In this document: positions 58,701 to 64,000 of the stretch, piece after piece
Numbering within the stretch: the stretch's first letter is position 1
Layout of the letters: each line of letters opens with the position of its first letter
Origin: QYOJ01 sp964449285
Lineage (GTDB): Bacteria > Bacteroidota > Bacteroidia > Bacteroidales > FEN-979
Direction: 5' to 3'
Length of the DNA stretch: 64,000 nucleotides
NCBI GenBank assembly: GCA_964449285.1
Contig: CAYUZX010000011.1
Coordinates: forward strand, 1 to 64,000
Notes under the pieces: generated by a model
Database searches by the model: none
What the model was told of the DNA's origin: nothing
Seen by the model: the letters and a program-made list of their open reading frames with translations, nothing else
Translations under genes and position numbers: made by a program

Positions 58701-60283
58701 AGCAATTTCATCTGGAAGATGTTCCCGAAAATGGCATCTGGGTATTGCGGATGCTCGCGTTCAAGGAATACAATCATTACCGGCTGAGTATCAATACCGG
58801 GAGTGACCAGCACTTCGACCTGCATGTGGTGTTAAGTGAAAGCCCGGTGTTTAAACCAAACCACGACCTCTTCTATTGGCTGGCTTCAATGGCTGGCCAT
58901 CCATACGGTCCTACGGTAGCTCCAATACTTGGAAGCAACAAACCAGGTCATGAAGCGTTGAGTACGCAATATATCGGCGGGTTGACCGCGTGGGATAAAA
59001 TCCGTGAGCTTTCAGAAATTCATCAATCGGCCGGATACATTCGTGAAAATGCCTGGAGGAAGATCTTTATCAAGGCGTTTACAGTGATCTTCAGGGCCTG
59101 GGAGTACAGTGGTTACCAGATCGTTCCCGGCGCCATCTCCCCTGCTAACATTGTGATTCCGGAATTGGATTTCAGAGAGACTGCGGTCATCCTCTCCCTT
59201 ACAGGATGGTCTCCCTATAAAGGACCCCTCTCCCTGGTGGAACCGATGATGCGGGATTTCTATTGCAAAACTACTGCACTTTATCCCTGGTGCAGGAGTC
59301 AACTGGATGTCAGGTGGATTTTTGATGCATCTATCGAAGCGATGGGGAAGAAGGAGGCTCAACGGTTTCTGGAAACACTGTCGAAAGATCTCGCCGAACA
59401 CGATATCCGCTGTGCCGATGACTCCAGGCTTCTCCAACATCTGGAGGACTATCTCAGGGAGATATTTCCATCATTTTACCTGCCACTTTCCTTATCCAGC
59501 GCCGTTGAGCAGTATCAGGAATGGAACCGGATGAACCCCCTTACCACCTCCCAGGCAAAGGAGCAAACCATCAGGGAGTTGATGGAACTCTATAGATTGT
59601 TTTCATACCCCGACCTGGTCCGCTTTGTTCTTTACCGCCAAACATATTTTGCTGATAAACAGGAAGATATCAGAACGGCATTCGATGCCCTTATTTCCCG
59701 ATTGTGTACAGATCAAAACCTGCTTCCCATACAGTCGCTGGAACTTTCGGAGCTTCAGTCGGTAATCAGTGAGCATGAAGATAAAGAGCTTTTCAACCGG
59801 ATGGTGTTTCCCAGATTACAAACGAGGCAGCGGTTTGATTTTTTGAAACGGAGTGAAGAACCTACCAGCCAGGTGATTGTTCAGTTTGACCTGAAGGATA
59901 AAACAGGACGTTCCTATCTCTTTCATGAACCGGTTGAACCGAGAGAGGTTGGACAACTGTATCAACTCTTCTTCAGGGAGGATTACCCCAGGGAACCGAT
60001 GGAACATGACCGGTTGGCTGTGGTGACCGAACCTGACGGTAGGGTTGTTGGAGGGGCTACATGGCATTTTTTGGACGAAAAAAATGTACTGTTAGACGGA
60101 ATTGTTGTAACTTCCGCCCTTCAGGGAAGAGGGTTGGGATCAGCCACCATGGAGACATTCTTTACTTTTATAGCTGCCCAGGGAATCGAAGTCGTGAAAG
60201 CGCATTTTCTTTTTGGGAATTATTACCTGAAACACTATTTTGAAGTTGACCGGCTATGGGGTGCTCTTGTTAAAAAATTATAA
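55703..60283 (+). CDS. 1,526-residue fusion: ANL-type AMP ligase, helical/kinase-like middle, GNAT
   Basis: Start ATG 55703 has a strong purine ribosome site (AGGGGAGAGAGAG). Residues 1-630: ANL superfamily adenylating domain with TTMFTSGSTGVPKGVSFSN (P-loop, about 257-275), GFGMTEATGG (about 415), LPTGDVF, VDRVKDIYKNNRGQTIAP and LTPKGSFNRK near the usual catalytic-Lys position. Residues about 640-1330: mostly helical; 780-850 looks HEAT-like and ISPANIVIPELDF (about 1146) resembles a kinase catalytic loop. Residues 1390-1526: GNAT domain with VTSALQGRGLGSATM as acetyl-CoA loop. It probably activates a carboxylate (acyl-AMP) and may acylate or regulate proteins. Located between divergent acn and icd. 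Confidence 0.75.
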   Translation: MSDPENRLLTWKNSHPDKSHPIQEAIRLLEEAEQVLTSGGQDQFSREWWMDLIDTTRQPAYLLALGSPETRIRWTEMIFQVIRGINYSLIDMIRQRVAKHPARVLFCNLSNSGKVEWTYVQIFRHLRELAALFYKESDTPRVALFTENCLEGAATDLACLSHDIFVTPLSPHFREETLVSIIDQLKINLVVTDTASRISVLQSLLKKAPIPFRVFTLQPGVLQEGVQYLPEACKKLSLNEISALLDTRKPLPVNTVITTMFTSGSTGVPKGVSFSNYNIVSKRFARAAALPAVGEQTFLSYLPLYHTFGRYLEMMGAIFWSGTYIFAGNTSPETLFSLFPKTKPTGFISIPLRWQELYDLCQEQIGTQEDRTLQTEAVRTVVGERLRWGLSAAGYLDPRVFRFFNHHGIQLCSGFGMTEATGGITMTEPGRYKDGTVGLPLPGVYPRLTAEGEMELRGHYITRYLEDAGPGDVIPFPVSDSQDAWLPTGDVFKVTKEGHYQIVDRVKDIYKNNRGQTIAPQVIEKKFFRVPGIQSCFLAGDHWSYNVLLIVPDKEDRIYRTLRGEKLREYYRQVITAANANVAPYERVVNFTILTRNFSASRGELTPKGSFNRKTIAHNFRKEIDLLYTSNYTLITTPNRMVQIPKWLYRDLGILETDIVYQAGKLINRRNKTRLTFRRIREGRLRIGDLVYAVNEEFVDLGIFTRQPALWIGNPELVRFFPVREGWDLPVKKMAETICIARFKCLTGDCIPELTGVLDPQLIRINKLLFAAIFSGLQQALQAIRELGDLFPSLEPRLSDVVRHRMEALAYHPAEEVRTLAYRIILLQAPQPERIPYMPAFIESGLSFLNEESITDIANSNFGKHRLDALKRRLYYYRNQLTWPANRKNRRQFADILSMLYTFAVNHMEFYGPVRAELSRWALHRQDPWLSKRAGELFMQLAGIFEAEMARQAIKFPMSFWKSRVTFEQNIPEREKDRILTLFQTTTFLEESVLLTSNGQQFHLEDVPENGIWVLRMLAFKEYNHYRLSINTGSDQHFDLHVVLSESPVFKPNHDLFYWLASMAGHPYGPTVAPILGSNKPGHEALSTQYIGGLTAWDKIRELSEIHQSAGYIRENAWRKIFIKAFTVIFRAWEYSGYQIVPGAISPANIVIPELDFRETAVILSLTGWSPYKGPLSLVEPMMRDFYCKTTALYPWCRSQLDVRWIFDASIEAMGKKEAQRFLETLSKDLAEHDIRCADDSRLLQHLEDYLREIFPSFYLPLSLSSAVEQYQEWNRMNPLTTSQAKEQTIRELMELYRLFSYPDLVRFVLYRQTYFADKQEDIRTAFDALISRLCTDQNLLPIQSLELSELQSVISEHEDKELFNRMVFPRLQTRQRFDFLKRSEEPTSQVIVQFDLKDKTGRSYLFHEPVEPREVGQLYQLFFREDYPREPMEHDRLAVVTEPDGRVVGGATWHFLDEKNVLLDGIVVTSALQGRGLGSATMETFFTFIAAQGIEVVKAHFLFGNYYLKHYFEVDRLWGALVKKL

Positions 60284-60308
60284 AATAAATCTCTAAAACG
60301 TGAATCTT

Positions 60309-61574
60309 ATGACTGGAGAAAAAATTATTATCAAGGATGGTAAATTAGTTGTACCGGATTTTCCGGTAATCCCTTTCATTGAAGGTGACGGAACAGGACC
60401 GGATATCTGGAATTCAAGCGTACATGTGTTTGATGCGGCGGTGGGAAAAGCCTATGGCGGAAAACGGAAGATTATCTGGAGAGAGGTTTTAGCCGGACAA
60501 AAAGCTTTTGACAAAACCGGAGAGTGGCTTCCACAGGCAACTCTCGACACCATCAATGAATACCTGGTAGCGATCAAAGGGCCGCTTACAACCCCTGTCG
60601 GCGGTGGAATCCGTTCCCTCAATGTAGCCTTGCGCCAGATTCTCGACCTTTACACCTGCCTGCGCCCGGTGCGCTATTTCAAAGGCGTTCCTTCTCCGGT
60701 CAAGCGGCCTGAGCTCACCGACATGGTGATTTTTAGGGAGAATACAGAAGATATCTATGCCGGAATTGAATGGATGGCTGGCAGTCCGGAAGTCGAGAAG
60801 GTGATTAATTTTCTCATCAACGATATGGGCGTGAAGAAAATCCGCTTCCCGAAGAGCTCTTCCATCGGCATTAAGCCTGTTTCCAAAGAGGGAACCGAAC
60901 GACTTGTAAGGGCTGCCATTGAGTACGCACTAAGCCACGCTAGAACATCTGTTACCCTGGTTCACAAAGGGAATATCATGAAGTTTACGGAAGGCCAGTT
61001 CAAGCAATGGGGGTATGACCTCGCTGAGCGGGAGTTTGGGAATAAGGTCTTTACCTGGCAGCAATACGACAAAATCAAGGCTGAAAAAGGGGAAGAGGCT
61101 GCCAATGCAGCTCAGAATGAAGCCCTCGCTGCCGGAAAGCTCCTCATCAAGGATGTGATCGCCGATGCCTTCCTGCAGCAGATCCTCACCCGTCCGGCCG
61201 AATATGCGGTGATCGCCACACTCAACCTCAACGGCGACTATATCTCCGACGCGCTGGCCGCGATCGTCGGCGGAATCGGGATCGCTCCCGGAGCCAATAT
61301 CAACTACGAAACCGGTCATGCTATCTTCGAAGCCACTCACGGAACCGCTCCCAAGTATGCCGGTAAAGACCAGGTGAATCCTGGCTCAATAATTCTCTCG
61401 GGAGTGCTGATGCTCGAGTACATGGGCTGGCAGGAAGCTGCCAACCTTATCGTCAAAGGACTCGAAGGTGCGATTCATAACAAACGCGTCACCTACGATT
61501 TCCACCGCCTGATGGAGGGCGCTACCAAGCTGAAGTGCTCCGAGTTTGGGGAAGAGATTATCGCTAATATGTAA
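60309..61574 (+). CDS. icd: NADP-dependent isocitrate dehydrogenase
   Basis: 421 residues from ATG 60309; GTG 60300 is three codons upstream in frame. Signatures: VIPFIEGDGTGPDIW, TPVGGGIRSLNVALRQ (substrate Ser and Arg residues), YTCLRPVRYF, VIFRENTEDIYAGIEW, and NGDYISDALAAIVGGIGIAPG with the metal-binding Asp. HGTAPKYAGKD lies near the cofactor site. It oxidises isocitrate to 2-oxoglutarate. It starts 25 bp after the AMP-ligase fusion, so the two are probably co-transcribed. A palindromic hairpin follows. Confidence 0.95.
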   Translation: MTGEKIIIKDGKLVVPDFPVIPFIEGDGTGPDIWNSSVHVFDAAVGKAYGGKRKIIWREVLAGQKAFDKTGEWLPQATLDTINEYLVAIKGPLTTPVGGGIRSLNVALRQILDLYTCLRPVRYFKGVPSPVKRPELTDMVIFRENTEDIYAGIEWMAGSPEVEKVINFLINDMGVKKIRFPKSSSIGIKPVSKEGTERLVRAAIEYALSHARTSVTLVHKGNIMKFTEGQFKQWGYDLAEREFGNKVFTWQQYDKIKAEKGEEAANAAQNEALAAGKLLIKDVIADAFLQQILTRPAEYAVIATLNLNGDYISDALAAIVGGIGIAPGANINYETGHAIFEATHGTAPKYAGKDQVNPGSIILSGVLMLEYMGWQEAANLIVKGLEGAIHNKRVTYDFHRLMEGATKLKCSEFGEEIIANM

Positions 61575-61582
61575 TACCGGTC

Positions 61583-61613
61583 TGTAGGGACGGGTTCCGA
61601 ACCCGCCCCTACA
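61583..61613. repeat. Palindromic repeat, possible terminator of icd
   Basis: TGTAGGGACGGGTT, CCG, AACCCGCCCCTACA: 14-base arms with one mismatch (G-T in RNA). Same family as 3390-3414. It lies 8 bases after the icd stop. Confidence 0.75.
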
Positions 61614-61767
61614 ACCAGGTCGCCCATACAGGGATGGCATTAAATTCTCATTAAATATACGTCTGACCTTGAATGATTGTCTATAGATCCATTTAACTTT
61701 ACACGATTCAATTGATCTTGATTAATCTTGGAAATTGAGGACTAGCTTTTTTTCTGGAGGATCCACT

Positions 61768-62916
61768 TTGGGCGACAATGTTTTAAAGTTGCTGCTTCCC
61801 ATCCTGATAGGTGTTTTATTCATTGCTTGTTCGAAAAAGGAAACGACGATTGAACCTATTCAATTTAGCGCTGACATGCAATCCAGGCTGGAAGCTACAC
61901 TAGATAAAGCCATGATGGAAAATAACATCCCGGGAGCTATCGTCGGCATCTGGATCCCTGGAGAAGGAAGTTGGGTGAAGGCAAAAGGGATCGCCAACCT
62001 CACTACCGACCAACCAATGAAACCGGAAAATCATTTCCGGATGGGAAGCATTACGAAAACCTTTACCGGAACGCTCGTCCTTCAGCTAGTCGATGAGGGG
62101 TTGATCCATCTCGATTCATCACTGGCATATTACCTCCCTCAATATCCTTTTCAATATGCCGACAAGATCAAGGTAAGGCTACTCGGAAACATGAGGGCCG
62201 GTATTTACAGTTATACTGACGACAGTACGTGGAATAAGACCATGCTAGCCAATAATTTCGAAACTCAATTTTCGGCCGACTCTCTGGTTAAAATATCCCT
62301 CAGCCACACCTGCATTGAACCAGGAGTTCACTATTATTACTGCAATACGAATACGGTCCTGCTGGGTCTTATTTGTGAAAAGGTAACAGGCAAACCAATC
62401 AGAGAGCTGTTTCAGGAAAAACTATTTATTCCCAACGGATTGGATCACACATTCTGGCCTCAAACCCATTTTTTACCTGAACCTTTTTCTCATGGCTATA
62501 CGAACAGGACCTGGACGGGCCCGGGCGAATTGAAAGATGCCACATTTTTCAATCCCTCCTGGGCTGATGCTGCAGGCATCCTGGTCACCAATATCTATGA
62601 TTTGAAGAAATGGATCCGGCTGGTTGGAACAGGAGCGCTCTATTCACCAGCCATGCAGGCGGAACGATTGAAATTTACCGATTATTATGGATTTGCCCTG
62701 ATGGATATCTACGGATGGCTCGGGCACTTCGGCGCAATTCCAGGTTACACATCAGGTGCTTTTTACTATCCGGCCAAGGAAGCTATCCTGGTGATCCATG
62801 TGAATTCAAACATAGATAACCCTTCTACCGGGAATTCACCGGCTGAGGAGGTAGGTAAGGCCTTTATGGAACTATTGACGCCTCCGGCTCCGATGTTGCA
62901 TCATGTTGAATTATAA
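61768..62916 (+). CDS. Beta-lactamase-fold serine hydrolase lipoprotein
   Basis: 382 residues from TTG 61768, preferred because GGAGG stands at 61756-61760 and it opens a lipoprotein signal (VLKLLLPILIGVLFIAC); the frame also reaches TTG 61735. Class C/DD-peptidase motifs are complete: SITK (Ser-x-x-Lys), YCN in the YxN position, and HFG (HxG) near the end. The family includes penicillin-binding hydrolases and esterases. A distinct substrate is likely, as for most such lipoproteins. A second paralogue follows downstream. Confidence 0.85.
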   Translation: MGDNVLKLLLPILIGVLFIACSKKETTIEPIQFSADMQSRLEATLDKAMMENNIPGAIVGIWIPGEGSWVKAKGIANLTTDQPMKPENHFRMGSITKTFTGTLVLQLVDEGLIHLDSSLAYYLPQYPFQYADKIKVRLLGNMRAGIYSYTDDSTWNKTMLANNFETQFSADSLVKISLSHTCIEPGVHYYYCNTNTVLLGLICEKVTGKPIRELFQEKLFIPNGLDHTFWPQTHFLPEPFSHGYTNRTWTGPGELKDATFFNPSWADAAGILVTNIYDLKKWIRLVGTGALYSPAMQAERLKFTDYYGFALMDIYGWLGHFGAIPGYTSGAFYYPAKEAILVIHVNSNIDNPSTGNSPAEEVGKAFMELLTPPAPMLHHVEL

Positions 62917-63081
62917 CATATAGTGAAACGGGTATCATTTGAACGGACTCAACCATGAGACAATTTGTGTTTCCGATGGTTCTCGCCGTAAGGCTGATGA
63001 CGGTTTACCTAGAGGCGTTAAAAAAATAGCCCCGTTTGGAATACGGGTGAAAATTGGATCGGCTATGAGACCCAGGCTAAA

Positions 63082-64000
63082 ATGCACAAAAAACAAAAGA
63101 TGAAAACAACGTATGTGACCATTCTCGCGATCCTGCTGGCAACGGCCTGGGGTTGCAAAAAATCGGATAATCCGCCTTCGACGGATTACAACCAGGCTCT
63201 CCAGTATTCCCTGGATACGACATGGCAAAGCTTTACCAGCCAGCTTCCTGACTGGCAGGGAGGATTGGGAGTTTATATTGTCAGTCCCAAGGGGACCTAC
63301 TTCGTCTCGTCAAGTCTCGAGCCGGGGGTTTCTGCCGGGTCCCATTTCCGGGCTGCCAGTATCACGAAATCCTTCACCGCTGCTGCCGTCATGCTTCTCG
63401 ATCAGCAGGGAAAACTGAACATCGAAGATACGGTGACCCAACTGATTCCCGGAACAACCATTACTTACCTTCCTGATGATACATCCTACCAGATACCGTA
63501 TAAGGAGAGGATTACCATCCGCCAGCTTCTGGAACACCGGGCAAACATCTTCGACCAGGTCAATTCCCCGGTACCGGATACAGTTAGTGCATGGTATGCA
63601 GGACAGATCTATTACATGGCGATCCTGATGCAACTAGACCGATACCACCAGTTTACCCTCGACGAACTTCACCGGCTAATCTCCCGCTTTCAGCTTACCT
63701 ATGGCGAACCGGGGATTGAACACCATTATAGCAACAATGGGTACACCCTGCTTGCCAAGATCATCGAACGGGTCAGTGGAAAAACATACCATGATTTTGT
63801 CAGGGATGAGCTCATTGTGAAAAACCAGCTTAACGAAACCACCCTGCCTTTCCTTGGCACGGATACTGCGCTGCCTGCTCCTTTTCTTCACGGATATGTC
63901 TATATGAACAGTACCTCGGTCGACTTAACCATGTTCAACATGTCGTTCGGCATCGGCGAAGGCAATATGATCTCCAGTTTCAGGGATCTGGCCACTTTCT
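63082..64000 (+). CDS. Second beta-lactamase-fold lipoprotein, cut by the window end
   Basis: Open frame from ATG 63082 (or ATG 63100, MKTTYVTILAILLATAWGC, a better lipobox start) running off the window at 64000 without a stop. It encodes HFRAASITKSFTAAAVMLLD with the Ser-x-x-Lys motif, and HHYSNNGYTLLAKIIERVSG with the YSN motif. The HxG motif lies beyond the edge. Closely related in plan to the hydrolase before it, 165 bp away, so the two are tandem paralogues. Confidence 0.85.
   Translation, partial: MHKKQKMKTTYVTILAILLATAWGCKKSDNPPSTDYNQALQYSLDTTWQSFTSQLPDWQGGLGVYIVSPKGTYFVSSSLEPGVSAGSHFRAASITKSFTAAAVMLLDQQGKLNIEDTVTQLIPGTTITYLPDDTSYQIPYKERITIRQLLEHRANIFDQVNSPVPDTVSAWYAGQIYYMAILMQLDRYHQFTLDELHRLISRFQLTYGEPGIEHHYSNNGYTLLAKIIERVSGKTYHDFVRDELIVKNQLNETTLPFLGTDTALPAPFLHGYVYMNSTSVDLTMFNMSFGIGEGNMISSFRDLATF

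Noticed and set aside
62955..63029. 24-codon frame (MRQFVFPMVLAVRLM...) before the last hydrolase gene
   Set aside because: Too short and without a ribosome site; probably chance.
1..64000. tRNA, rRNA, CRISPR arrays, intact insertion sequences
   Set aside because: I looked through the gaps and found no cloverleaf, rRNA-like block, regularly spaced repeat array or transposase reading frame. Small RNAs cannot be excluded by eye.

Overview
The window reads as a chromosome segment from a member of the Bacteroidota, probably an anaerobic or facultative environmental lineage. Three things point there: type IX secretion (T9SS) C-terminal sorting domains ending two large secreted proteins at the left edge; promoters of the Bacteroidota form (TTG, about 20 bp, TAnnTTTG); and many lipoproteins plus TPR-type sensor kinases. 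Shine-Dalgarno sequences are mostly absent. TGA is used as a normal stop. I saw no rRNA, tRNA, CRISPR array or intact transposase.

Layout. 1-5.4 kb: two T9SS cargo genes, a 392-bp element with perfect 38-bp inverted ends around a DUF559 nuclease remnant, and a DUF4143-type ATPase. 5.8-11.2 kb: a TPR histidine kinase and LuxR-type response regulator, followed by two copies of a ~150-bp cassette (hairpin/terminator, two palindromic operators, promoter), each heading a small transcription unit. 11.2-14.7 kb: small genes including a secreted nuclease-fold protein and an AT-rich islet (duplicated trypco2-like protein, cupin, membrane protein, HU). 14.7-25.6 kb: lipoproteins, a B12-type radical SAM enzyme, a beta-barrel/SPOR protein, a second TPR kinase, a GNAT-like protein, an acyltransferase and a Crp/Fnr regulator.

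25.8-38.7 kb is the centrepiece: a co-directional sulfur-redox cluster. In order it encodes a short NifX-like protein, a class V aminotransferase, DsrC, a DsrM/NarI-like cytochrome b, a DsrK/HdrD-like protein, a cysteine desulfurase, DsrE2, TusA, an MvhD-like protein, an HdrA with a GltD/DsrL-like NAD(P)H module inserted in it, a QmoB-like HdrA with an extra C-terminal domain, and QmoC. No dsrAB, aprAB or sat gene is present in the window. The parts suggest sulfur passing from a desulfurase through TusA/DsrE2 to DsrC, with the DsrC or quinone redox state coupled to NAD(P)H and membrane cytochromes. A CRP-type operator lies inside the cluster and a matching Crp/Fnr gene is divergent at its head.

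38.7-47.3 kb is an accessory and partly decayed zone: SMI1/KNR4-TPR protein, a tandem AAA+ ATPase, a frameshifted SH3 protein, a FISUMP protein and a FISUMP pseudogene, an unrecognised pseudogene, and a DUF3089 lipoprotein between direct repeats. 47.4-64 kb: HEAT and TPR proteins, a membrane TPR protein, an aldo-keto reductase with two internal deletions, aconitase divergent from a 1,526-residue AMP-ligase/GNAT fusion followed by isocitrate dehydrogenase, and two beta-lactamase-fold lipoproteins, the last cut by the window edge.
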